From positions 1,984,001 to 2,048,000 of the forward strand of contig NC_015458.1 of NCBI RefSeq assembly GCF_000209655.1: a stretch of 64,000 nt of DNA, read 5' to 3'. Source of the DNA: Pusillimonas sp. T7-7. Its GTDB lineage: Bacteria; Pseudomonadota; Gammaproteobacteria; Burkholderiales; Burkholderiaceae_B. A model generated the notes under the pieces. That model made no database searches. It was given only the letters and a program-made list of their open reading frames with translations, and was not told the DNA's origin. Position numbers and translations under genes: made by a program. Of this stretch, positions 25,282-32,753 are shown one piece after another. Positions within the stretch are counted from its first letter, which is position 1. Every line of letters begins with the position of its first letter.

Positions 25282-26466
25282 ATGCTATCTAAGCAGTCAA
25301 GACAAATTCATGACGCAGAATTCTCACTGGTGCGAAATGACCCGTTCTACCGCCTGCAACGCCGCATAGGACTGATACCTGCCAATGGCGATGGCTTCAA
25401 ACGTCGGGCAATTGTCTACGCCTTGGTAGCCTGGCTGCCGTTGGTTATTACCTCTTGGCTGGCGGGCACCGTGGTTGAATCGGCTGGGATCGCCGAGCCA
25501 TTGCTTGGCCATATTGGCATACACGTACGTTGCCTTGTTGCCATCCCATTACTGATACTGGCGGAAGGGCTGGCACAACGAACCACCCCGCTATTCATGC
25601 ATGAGTTTCGCCGCACGGGATTGATTAGTGAGGCCCAAACACCGCAGTTTGAGCAGGTTCTGGCCAACATGTTGTGGCTACGCAAACAGGCTCTCCCCTG
25701 GATCATCATCATAGGACTGGTCGTGACCTGGACAGCAGCATTTCTGCTGACGCCCAACAGAGACGAGATTCAATGGGCAGGTTCGGAAAATCGCAGTCTG
25801 GCTTTTGGCGCCTGGTGGTTCCTGCTGGTTACCCGGCCGATATTCTCGGTGCTGCTGCTGGCGTGGATATGGCGGTTATTGTTGCTGGGCATCTTGCTCT
25901 TTCGCATCGCACGCCTGCCACTGCAACTGGTGGCTATGCATCCCGATCGTTTCGCGGGCCTCGGATTTTTAGATCGCATTCCTTTGATCTATAGCCCCTT
26001 CATTTTTGCCGTATCGGCTGTCATGGCGGGAGCCTGGGCGCACAGCGTTTTCTATCACGCAGTGCCAGTGCCGTCGCTGTATGTGCAGATGGCTACGCTG
26101 CTAATCGTGCTGGTAGCCGTTGGCCTGGCCCCATTGCTGGTTTTTACACCCATGCTGCTGCAGGCAAAGAAGAAAGCATTGCTCGACTATGGTGTCTTGT
26201 TGGCCCGGCACGGACGTGCGGTCGATGCCCGGTGGATAGCACAGCAAGACGTACCGGACTATCCCATGCTGAACGCGCCTGAGCTGGGTCCTGTGGCCGA
26301 TATCCAGGCTCTGTACCAATCCGTTGCATCAATGCGCCCAGTAATTATCAACAAGTCGATCATAGCCAAGATTGTGTTGCCTGCTGCGTTGCCCTTGCTG
26401 GTGTTGGTAGCCACTCAATGGCCGCTCAAGAGTACGTTAAGCAAACTGTTGTTCACTCTGCTTTAA
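25282..26466 (+). CDS. Polytopic membrane protein of unknown function
   Basis: The 394-residue protein has about six to seven hydrophobic segments: residues about 36-57, 75-95, 136-155, 170-215 (long, probably two), 235-258, 272-296 and 365-385. Charged cytosolic loops separate them. The soluble N-terminus (about 1-33) is basic and polar, and a loop of about 70 residues lies before the last segment. ATG 25282 follows GGAGGC. It sits 69 bases after the AspT-like gene, the last of five plus-strand genes. I recognise no enzymatic or transporter motif. It could be a subunit of a transport or signalling system, but nothing in the sequence shows which. Confidence 0.75.
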   Translation: MLSKQSRQIHDAEFSLVRNDPFYRLQRRIGLIPANGDGFKRRAIVYALVAWLPLVITSWLAGTVVESAGIAEPLLGHIGIHVRCLVAIPLLILAEGLAQRTTPLFMHEFRRTGLISEAQTPQFEQVLANMLWLRKQALPWIIIIGLVVTWTAAFLLTPNRDEIQWAGSENRSLAFGAWWFLLVTRPIFSVLLLAWIWRLLLLGILLFRIARLPLQLVAMHPDRFAGLGFLDRIPLIYSPFIFAVSAVMAGAWAHSVFYHAVPVPSLYVQMATLLIVLVAVGLAPLLVFTPMLLQAKKKALLDYGVLLARHGRAVDARWIAQQDVPDYPMLNAPELGPVADIQALYQSVASMRPVIINKSIIAKIVLPAALPLLVLVATQWPLKSTLSKLLFTLL

Positions 26467-26541
26467 GCATAAAATACAGCACTACCCACCCTCTATAGTC
26501 AGTTACATGGGCAACGGAAAAGCCACCACCACTGATTAAGC

Positions 26542-26547
26542 TATAAT
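26542..26547 (+). promoter_or_regulatory. -10 element of the tRNA-Ser(UGA) gene
   Basis: A perfect TATAAT ends 10 bases before the first tRNA nucleotide (26558), a spacing typical of a tRNA promoter. No good -35 box is visible at the expected distance. Confidence 0.5.
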
Positions 26548-26557
26548 GCAGCCCGAC

Positions 26558-26864
26558 GGAAGGTTGGCAGAGTGGTCGAATGCACCGGTCTTGTTAACTC
26601 GAGCGCCAATTTGGAAACGAGTTGGATGTAAGGAGTCAAATTCGGCGAAGCCCCTGTTTTATACGAGGTAACGCCGAGCGAAGCCTGATTCAATCAGGAA
26701 CGTGTAGAGACTTGACGGCTCCCACCTAAAGCTGAAAGCTATGGTGAAGACAAAGTCCAGACTATCAAACAGGCAGCTTGTGCCTGGTAGTGAAAACTAT
26801 AGTAGTAAGGAAAACCGGCAGGGGCGCAAGTTCCTCCAGGGTTCGAATCCCTGACCTTCCGCCA
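26558..26864 (+). tRNA. tRNA-Ser(UGA) interrupted by a group I intron
   Basis: The exons are 26558-26592 and 26810-26864; joined they give a 90-nt tRNA ending in encoded CCA. The acceptor stem GGAAGGT pairs with ACCTTCC, the discriminator is G, and the D-arm GCAGAGTGGTCGAATGC is serine-like. The anticodon stem is CCGGT/ACCGG with loop CTTGAAA, giving anticodon UGA. There is a long class II variable arm (AGGGGC-GCAA-GTTCCT), and the T-arm is CAGGG-TTCGAAT-CCCTG. The intron falls between U34 and G35. The tRNA body resembles tRNA-Ser(CGA) at 60561. The gene must be spliced to yield a working tRNA. A standard tRNA finder may mis-call the anticodon or miss it. Confidence 0.9.
26593..26809 (+). ncRNA. 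Group I intron (IC3-like) in tRNA-Ser(UGA), 217 nt, no ORF
   Basis: P1 pairs 5'-exon CUU plus intron G with CGAG at 26600-26603, placing a U·G wobble at the splice site. P2 is a perfect 8-bp stem, 26606-26613 with 26618-26625, closed by a GAAA tetraloop. The core carries AAATTCGGCGAA...AACGCCGAGC (P4/P5), a P6 hairpin CCTGAT/ATCAGG, P7 formed by GACTT (26709-26713) with AAGTC (26753-26757), P8 CACC/GGTG and a P9 hairpin CAGGCA/TGCCTG. The intron ends in G. The core strongly resembles, as I recall it, the Azoarcus tRNA-Ile and cyanobacterial tRNA-Leu introns. Relative to Azoarcus, one P7 pair is swapped on both sides, which supports the helix. No homing endonuclease is encoded. Confidence 0.9.
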
Positions 26865-26916
26865 TTTTGACATCCTACCAGGGCATCAACAACGGCCTCT
26901 CCAGCCTTTGCCCCGC

Positions 26917-27002
26917 GCACCCATGGCGGAATTGGTAGACGCAAGAGACTTAAAATCTCTCGACCACTGGTCGTGCCGGTTCGATTCCGGCTGGGTGCAC
27001 CA
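26917..27002 (+). tRNA. tRNA-Leu(UAA)
   Basis: The 86-nt gene has an acceptor stem GCACCCA paired with TGGGTGC, discriminator A and encoded CCA (27000-27002). The D-arm GGCGGAATTGGTAGACGC is leucine-like, and the anticodon stem-loop AGAGA-CTTAAAA-TCTCT gives anticodon UAA. A class II variable arm and the T-arm CCGG-TTCGATT-CCGG follow. It lies 52 bases after tRNA-Ser(UGA), probably on the same transcript. Unlike cyanobacterial tRNA-Leu(UAA), this copy has no intron. Confidence 0.95.
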
Positions 27003-27030
27003 CGTATTAATGGCTCTTCCCCATTTCGGC

Positions 27031-27462
27031 TCAAGCCGCGATCTTCCAGCCGGACTCTGTATCCTCGAATACCGCCTTTTCTTCTTCCCTAAGGTCGAGG
27101 TCAACAAGGCGCTCGATCATCTCTTGAAGTTTGACGTTTCCGTCGACGTATTCAAGATAAAACGCTCGCATCAAACGGCCATAGCCCACAGGCATCCGCC
27201 CACGCCTTTCCCACAAGGAAACCGTCTGCTCGCTCGAGCCAAACATCTCTGCAAGTCGGTTCTGAGAAAGCCCCATCTCCTTGCGCAGAAAACGCAGCTC
27301 CGCGCCTGTTAACCGGGACTTTCGGGCGAGATTGCGCCCTATTGTTCGATGAAGTTCGTCCACATCATGGATAGCCACAGCCTCTTCTCCGCCAACATTG
27401 CGGATTTTGTAGCCATTAGCAAGCCACACGTTACGCAACCCCGATTCGGTGTAGTGGTACAT
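27031..27462 (-). CDS. HTH antitoxin-type regulator (MqsA/XRE-like)
   Basis: The 143-residue protein has an N-terminal segment (MYHYTESGLRNVWLANGYK, then VAIHDVDELHRTIG) and a helix-turn-helix at about residues 50-90 (LTGAELRFLRKEMGLSQNRL, then FGSSEQTVSLWERRGRMP). This layout is typical of regulators that pair with DUF4258 genes. It lacks the zinc-binding cysteines of canonical MqsA. The upstream gene (DUF4258) ends 10 bases before its start, so the pair forms an operon. It probably autoregulates the operon and neutralises the partner; that role is inferred from the pairing. Confidence 0.8.
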   Translation of the reverse strand: MYHYTESGLRNVWLANGYKIRNVGGEEAVAIHDVDELHRTIGRNLARKSRLTGAELRFLRKEMGLSQNRLAEMFGSSEQTVSLWERRGRMPVGYGRLMRAFYLEYVDGNVKLQEMIERLVDLDLREEEKAVFEDTESGWKIAA

Positions 27463-27472
27463 AGCAGTCCTC

Positions 27473-27784
27473 TCAAAATACAGTTACAACAGCAATCCAT
27501 TCCCCGTCATTGTCACGATGTAGCGCCGCAGCCACCGATACCTCGTCGCCAGCCCATCGGTAAAGCATCGTACATTTCCAGTCACCATTGATGTCTTGGT
27601 GAGCCCGCTCAGCGATCGCGCCTCTGCGCAGGCATGACAATACCTGCATCAGTGTTATTCGTCTTTGCTTCATGCGCTTTTTCGCATGACTCGTAACGAA
27701 CACATTGCAAGAGTCCTGTGCCAGCTGCCGGATAATGCGAAGCATGGTTGCATCGCTCATCGTCAATGGAATTGGTTCTGCCAT
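27473..27784 (-). CDS. DUF4258 protein, probable toxin of a type II TA pair
   Basis: The 103-residue protein is called from ATG 27784; the frame stays open to a TTG at 27820, but that extension is rich in untypical residues and has no ribosome site. The conserved DUF4258 core is visible: VFVTSHAKKRMKQRRITLMQ (His, Arg and Lys cluster), VLSCLRRGAI and the strand WKCTMLYRWAGDEVSVAAAL. The fold is related to RelE/MqsR-like RNase toxins. The gene precedes and nearly touches the HTH antitoxin. Toxic activity is inferred from the pairing. The module sits beside tRNA genes, a common integration neighbourhood, but I see no integrase or attachment repeat. Confidence 0.75.
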   Translation of the reverse strand: MAEPIPLTMSDATMLRIIRQLAQDSCNVFVTSHAKKRMKQRRITLMQVLSCLRRGAIAERAHQDINGDWKCTMLYRWAGDEVSVAAALHRDNDGEWIAVVTVF

Positions 27785-27903
27785 ACCCGTAATTATTATG
27801 GGTTTCCTGAATTTTCGCAAGCACTACTATGTAAGCACGTTAACGCTCCCTCTCCTCCGCCAAGCTCTCCAGCTAGGCATTGTCCAGCAGTTCCAACGGC
27901 TAC

Positions 27904-28212
27904 TCAGTGTTCAGGTACGTAGATCATGCGCCCGTCATCAAGACGGTAGGTGATCCCCGCGCGCGAGCCTTCGCCCTGGCCGACCTCGCCGCTGGACTCG
28001 TAGCGGGTCAGCTCTTGGCCGTCCTTGATAGTAATGCGCATCTCGGCTTCACCAGGGTTCTCCACGACCACCACTTTGTCCTGCGAGAAAGGGTTCAGCG
28101 GGTTGTGGGCGATCACCACCATCAGCATGCCGATGATGACAAGGAACAAATCAATCAGGTTGACCACCGAAAGCATCGGGTCGTTGGCTTCATCCTCGTC
28201 CAGGAAACGCAT
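27904..28212 (-). CDS. DUF2149 (HmuV-like) membrane protein
   Basis: The 102-residue protein has one membrane segment (LSVVNLIDLFLVIIGMLMVV, about 14-33), followed by a periplasmic domain with VVVVENPGEAEMRITIKDG and YRLDDGRMIYVPE. Start ATG 28212 shares a base with the TGA of the ExbB-like gene (TGATG), so the two are coupled. The single N-terminal membrane helix, with Asp in NLIDLF, recalls ExbD/TolR, partners of ExbB/TolQ. DUF2149 proteins occur in operons with CobN-like chelatases and TonB receptors, and in the Bacteroides hmu operon (from memory, HmuV). It probably forms the proton-channel complex with the ExbB-like protein. Confidence 0.82.
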   Translation of the reverse strand: MRFLDEDEANDPMLSVVNLIDLFLVIIGMLMVVIAHNPLNPFSQDKVVVVENPGEAEMRITIKDGQELTRYESSGEVGQGEGSRAGITYRLDDGRMIYVPEH

Positions 28213-28748
28213 CAGTTTTTTCCTTGCTGGCCGGCGTTTTGTCGTTCCAGCCGCCGCAGGTCCTGCAGCAGCCATCGCCTGCGAACAGTGAGTATGAAAA
28301 AGCAGATACTGGCCGCCAACAGCGCCAGAATGACCGAGGAAAATGCGGCCACCATGTTCTTGCCTACACTCGAGCCATCGTTATTGCCCAGAGCCAACAG
28401 CGCCGGCCCCATCGGGATCATGGTAGCGATCAGCCCCAGCATGGGTGCGGTACGCGAGACGATGCGCAGCCATTCGAGCCGCTTCATGATCCATAGTTCC
28501 AGGTCATCGCTGGCCATGACGGCGTGGTTGACTCGCGGAGCATTTTGCTTTTGGATTGTGGCCTGCTGTACCAATGCGAATAGCGTGCTGCGGTACATGC
28601 CTCGCCGCCGCTGCCACGCTTCAACGGCGAACATGCCCAGAACGACCAGTGCATAGGCCAGTGCGGCGGCGATCAGCAGCATCACCGGCACCAGAAAAAT
28701 ACGGGAGACGGCATATAACAGGGCTTCGATTTCGGTAAAAAAAGACAT
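28212..28748 (-). CDS. MotA/TolQ/ExbB-family proton channel subunit (HmuU-like)
   Basis: The 178-residue protein has three membrane segments. The first, about 13-40, is VSRIFLVPVMLLIAAALAYA. The other two, about 95-120 and 135-158, carry the family motif LRIVSRTAPMLGLIATMIPMGPAL and MVAAFSSVILALLAASICFF. These match the TolQ/ExbB/MotA channel family, which couples proton flow to work across the envelope. It begins 18 bases after the CobN-like gene and overlaps the DUF2149 start. It would energise the chelatase or the TonB receptor in this operon; this is inferred from the operon and from its Bacteroides counterpart. Confidence 0.87.
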   Translation of the reverse strand: MSFFTEIEALLYAVSRIFLVPVMLLIAAALAYALVVLGMFAVEAWQRRRGMYRSTLFALVQQATIQKQNAPRVNHAVMASDDLELWIMKRLEWLRIVSRTAPMLGLIATMIPMGPALLALGNNDGSSVGKNMVAAFSSVILALLAASICFFILTVRRRWLLQDLRRLERQNAGQQGKN

Positions 28749-28766
28749 TGGTTTCTCTTGGATAAG

Positions 28767-31700
28767 TCATTCAATGAAATTAAGGGCTTCGGGTACGGTA
28801 CGGTTGCACAAAATCTGCCATAGGCCTCCACCGCCGCACAGCAACAGCATGAGCGCCAGCACCCAGTACTGCCGGGTTTCGTCCTGCTCCTGCTGCGCTC
28901 CAACAGGCTCCAATACCTGACCTTGTACCTGCTGTGCTGTTTTGCCTTGTTCCGCCTGTTCTGTCGTGGCAGGTACTGGAGATGAGGCTGCGTCGGAAGC
29001 GTCGGTCGACGCGCCACCCAGTCCAAAACCTTGCGCCATGTCGGCAATGAACTGGCGCGTCAATGGCGCGCCGGTCTCTGCATTGAGTTGCTGCGCCAGC
29101 TCCTGCCAGCGTTCGGCCAAAGCCCGGCGCGTCCGCTCTGGGGCATCCCAGTAGCCTTTTCGGATGGCTTCAGCCATCCGTTCCAGCACTTGCGTCTGGG
29201 CGGTGGGATTGTGCTGCTCGAACCAATCACGCACACCCAATTGGCGCGTATCGCTTACATAGGTGTCGAACAACGCCTGCCATTGATCGTCCCGCACCAC
29301 GGCTGGATCCGTCACCTGCCAGCCGAACAGATTATTGGTGGCGTTGAGCACTTGCAGCGTTCCCGCATAGCCTTCCTGCTGCATGGCGATGATCCATTGC
29401 GGGTTCAGATAGCGGGCACGCAGCTCATCAGCCAGGAAACGCGCCAGCCCCGTGGTCTTGACGGTTTGGCTGCGCAAATCGCTGATGAGCAGTTGCGGCG
29501 ACGCGCCGTCCAGATGACGAATCGCGGCCGACAACCCGCCCATGAACTCGAAGGGATGGTCGGTGGACAATACGCCATGCAGATTCGAGGAACGCGACAT
29601 GATGACTGCCTGCGTGCCACGCAGTTGTTCGGCCAACAGATTGGCCTGCGACGTGCCCTGCCCCCATCCATAGCTGCCGTAGGCGTAACGGCTGCTGGAA
29701 AGAAACTGCTCCGCCAGCGCCGCATCGCCGTCCCAGGCAGTCGATTGCAAGGCCAGACCCGGCACGCCTGTGCCATAGGCTCCCGGCGCGTTGCTGAAAA
29801 TGCGGTAGCCGGCGGCAGTGAGGGCCTCGTCGGCCGACAGCCCGCTGTCTTGCAATGACGCGGCAATACGCCGATTATTCGCCACTATGGGGTTGCCCGG
29901 TTCGTCCAATACAGACAATCGGTCGAGTGCATCGGCCAGCAAGCGCATGAAACTATCGAACTGGTCGCGATAGACGCTGGTCACCTGCACGACCACATCG
30001 ACTCTTGGGCGCCCAAGCTCGGCAGCTGGGATGATGTCCAGCGCAGTGACTCGTCCACCCGTATCCCAGACGGGTCGCAAGCCCAGTGCATGCAGCACCT
30101 GAGCTTCCGTGACCCCCAGATGCCGGATAGCTTCGGAAGACCACAGGCTGAACGCCAGCTTTTGCGGGTACGCGCCGCCGTGCTCGCTACGAAAGGCCTG
30201 CACCAATTGCCCATACGCCGTCGCGGCCGACTCGTAGGCGGCGCGTGCGGGAATTTTGTCGGCCTCGAAAGCATACAGATTACGTCCGCTTTGCACCCCA
30301 GGACTGCGTACAGGATCACCGCCCGCGCCAGGTGGAATAAAGCGACCCGCCAAGCCCGCCAGCAGCATCTCATTTTCCTGCGTCTCGCGCAGTCCGCGAT
30401 CCAGCTTCCTGGCCTGCTCGTCAAACACCTGCAGCGTTGAACGATCAAGCGGCTGCGTGCCGGGCGCAGCTTCGCCTGCATCGGCCGGAGACAACATCTG
30501 CTCTACAGCCCGATATGCCATCGTACCTTGCAAGGCCGCATAGTCATCCACGAACAACTCATCACCTGCCACTCCCAACGCCTCGTAGAGCGGCTGACCC
30601 AACTGCTGCATGACGGTGCTGACACGGTGCTCCCGGCTGGCCGCCATGCCAAACGTATGCAGCCCGAGCGGCATGGCGGTGCGCGCCAGCTCGTGCAGAT
30701 GATCATGCAGATTCCCCAAGAAGGCATCGAAGTCCTGCTCGATCCGCTGCGGCGCCCAGCCCAGGTCTTCGTGCAGATGTGCATCCATGGCGGCGGTCGT
30801 GATCTGCTTGCTTACTTGCAAGCGCACCATGCCTTCGTCCAGCTGCTGGAACTCATGAATCAAGTGGTGCAGATCGCGCAACCGGTCATACAAGCCCGCC
30901 GGCGCAAAGGGCGGCGTCTGGTGGCTGATCGTTACCGCCCGGCCACGCCGCTTGGCCTGGATCGCCTCGCCCACATTATCTTGAATATAGGGATAGAACA
31001 CCGGCAGGCTGCCGGCGGCCAGATAAGGGTAATCTGTAGCGGCCAACCCCCTGTCCTTGCCCGGCAACCATTCCTGCGTGCCGTGCGTACCCAGATGGAT
31101 CAAAGCCTGCGCCGCATACTCATGCTGCAAATACAAGTAGGCTGCCATATAGAGGTGATCAGGCGCGCTGCCGGTGTCATGGTAATGGGCGTCTGATGCT
31201 GTTCCGCGCGGCATTTGCGGCATGATCGCGAGCTTGCCCAGCTGCCAGCGCGGGATCAGAAAATAGCGCCGCCCGTTTCTTTCCCGCACGGCCCAATGCT
31301 GTGCAGGGTCACCGCCATGCAGCAACTCCTCCTGACGCTGCTGCGGCAGACTTGCCAGCCAATCCTGATAGTCAGTCAGCGGATACCGCACCGCCATGCC
31401 ATCTGCCTCCAGATCGTCGAGCGAAACGCTACCATAAAGCGCGCCCAGCATGCGCTGGCCGGCGGCGATGACTTGCTGCTCATCCACCGGGCCACCCACA
31501 TCGTAGCCTTCGTCCGCAAGCGCCGACTGGATGGAAACAACGCTGCGGGGCACGTTCAGATGGGAGGCCGCCAGGTTCTTCTCGCCAGCGGGATAGTTCC
31601 AAAACATCATCGCCAGTTTCTTATCGGCTGCAGGCACGCGGCGCAAGGCGACCAGACTTTGCAGCTTGGCAATCAAGGCGTCGGCCTGCCGGGGCAACAA

Positions 31701-32753
31701 ATCATCCATGCCGTCGGTACTGGCGGACAACACCAACGGGTCCATCACGCCCCAGCCTTCCGGAGCGGCCAGGAATACGGCCGTGGTGCGAGCGACCACG
31801 CCACTGGTGGCATCTGGCCAATCGGCTGCTTCGCCATCCCGGAAGCGCAGCGTCTGGATGATGGGGATATCCAGTGCCAGGAAGTCATTGCTGCGCGCCG
31901 TCCCATTTTGCATATGGGTCAGATTGACCAGCGCATCCACTTTGGCCGCAGCCAGCACGCCTGGCAGGCCCGCAGGGTCCAAGGCGTCATGCCAAAACAC
32001 GATGGGCAACAGGCCGGTCGTTTCGCTACGGACGATCAGCTCGTCAATCCCGCGCGTAAGGAAATCAGCCACCATTCCTTGGTGAATCAGGAACGCGACC
32101 CGCCCCTTGATCCTGGTCTCGCCTGAATCGTTGAGGCGGCCCGTTTTCCAGTATCTTGCATGCCAGGCCAGATAGGATTCAATATCGCTGAACACACGAT
32201 CCGACTCGGGATGGTAGAAACCGGCATCCGGCAAGTGTTCAGGAGCCGCCAGCAGTTGCGAAGGTGGATCGCCGCCATTCCTCAGCGCTTTGACCAAAGC
32301 AAAGAAATCCTCGAAATTTCTGGCTCCGCCCGCGGTGTAGAACCCCGCCAATACAGAGGCATGTTGCGGCGACAAGCCTTCCCAGTCCGGGCGGCCGCCG
32401 CCTATCGTGATACGAGGCCTTGCCGCAAGCGGCGATACTTGATGCAGGCGCTGTGTGACCATCTCACGGTCATTCGGCCGGGGTACATCAAGCACCAGCA
32501 GATCGGCCTCATTGACCGCGAGCTGCAAGGCCTTAGGTGTGCCGTCTTCCACGTTCAGATGCCGCAGCCGGACGCCCTGCCGCTGCGCGAAGAACTGCAG
32601 ATGCTGAAACTTCTCGGCAGACACAAAACTGTTGTGCAGCACCTGTACCACAGGCGGATGGGCAGGCGTTGGCGCTGCCATCACAGCCGACGTCGGCCCC
32701 ATCGCCAGCAACAAGGCATACGTACACAGCCGGACTACTATGGCGGCCATCAT
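28767..32753 (-). CDS. cobN: Exported CobN-like chelatase (HmuS-like)
   Basis: The 1,328-residue CobN/BchH-family large chelatase subunit starts at ATG 32753, which overlaps the receptor gene stop (TGATG). Unlike cytoplasmic CobN it has a signal peptide (VVRLCTYALLLAMGPTSAVM) and a C-terminal membrane helix (YWVLALMLLLCGGGGLWQIL, about 1296-1315), so the body lies in the periplasm. Family blocks include LNVPRSVVSIQSAL, ALIHLGTHGTQEWLPGKDRG, YPYIQDNVGEAIQAKRRG and LHTFGM. No ATPase subunits (CobS/CobT or ChlI/D) and no cobalamin genes are nearby. The symbol names the family, not the job. In the Bacteroides and Porphyromonas hmu operons the counterpart HmuS is linked to removing iron from haem (from memory). 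Substrate here is open: haem, another metallo-tetrapyrrole or a metal carrier. Confidence 0.88.
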   Translation of the reverse strand: MMAAIVVRLCTYALLLAMGPTSAVMAAPTPAHPPVVQVLHNSFVSAEKFQHLQFFAQRQGVRLRHLNVEDGTPKALQLAVNEADLLVLDVPRPNDREMVTQRLHQVSPLAARPRITIGGGRPDWEGLSPQHASVLAGFYTAGGARNFEDFFALVKALRNGGDPPSQLLAAPEHLPDAGFYHPESDRVFSDIESYLAWHARYWKTGRLNDSGETRIKGRVAFLIHQGMVADFLTRGIDELIVRSETTGLLPIVFWHDALDPAGLPGVLAAAKVDALVNLTHMQNGTARSNDFLALDIPIIQTLRFRDGEAADWPDATSGVVARTTAVFLAAPEGWGVMDPLVLSASTDGMDDLLPRQADALIAKLQSLVALRRVPAADKKLAMMFWNYPAGEKNLAASHLNVPRSVVSIQSALADEGYDVGGPVDEQQVIAAGQRMLGALYGSVSLDDLEADGMAVRYPLTDYQDWLASLPQQRQEELLHGGDPAQHWAVRERNGRRYFLIPRWQLGKLAIMPQMPRGTASDAHYHDTGSAPDHLYMAAYLYLQHEYAAQALIHLGTHGTQEWLPGKDRGLAATDYPYLAAGSLPVFYPYIQDNVGEAIQAKRRGRAVTISHQTPPFAPAGLYDRLRDLHHLIHEFQQLDEGMVRLQVSKQITTAAMDAHLHEDLGWAPQRIEQDFDAFLGNLHDHLHELARTAMPLGLHTFGMAASREHRVSTVMQQLGQPLYEALGVAGDELFVDDYAALQGTMAYRAVEQMLSPADAGEAAPGTQPLDRSTLQVFDEQARKLDRGLRETQENEMLLAGLAGRFIPPGAGGDPVRSPGVQSGRNLYAFEADKIPARAAYESAATAYGQLVQAFRSEHGGAYPQKLAFSLWSSEAIRHLGVTEAQVLHALGLRPVWDTGGRVTALDIIPAAELGRPRVDVVVQVTSVYRDQFDSFMRLLADALDRLSVLDEPGNPIVANNRRIAASLQDSGLSADEALTAAGYRIFSNAPGAYGTGVPGLALQSTAWDGDAALAEQFLSSSRYAYGSYGWGQGTSQANLLAEQLRGTQAVIMSRSSNLHGVLSTDHPFEFMGGLSAAIRHLDGASPQLLISDLRSQTVKTTGLARFLADELRARYLNPQWIIAMQQEGYAGTLQVLNATNNLFGWQVTDPAVVRDDQWQALFDTYVSDTRQLGVRDWFEQHNPTAQTQVLERMAEAIRKGYWDAPERTRRALAERWQELAQQLNAETGAPLTRQFIADMAQGFGLGGASTDASDAASSPVPATTEQAEQGKTAQQVQGQVLEPVGAQQEQDETRQYWVLALMLLLCGGGGLWQILCNRTVPEALNFIE

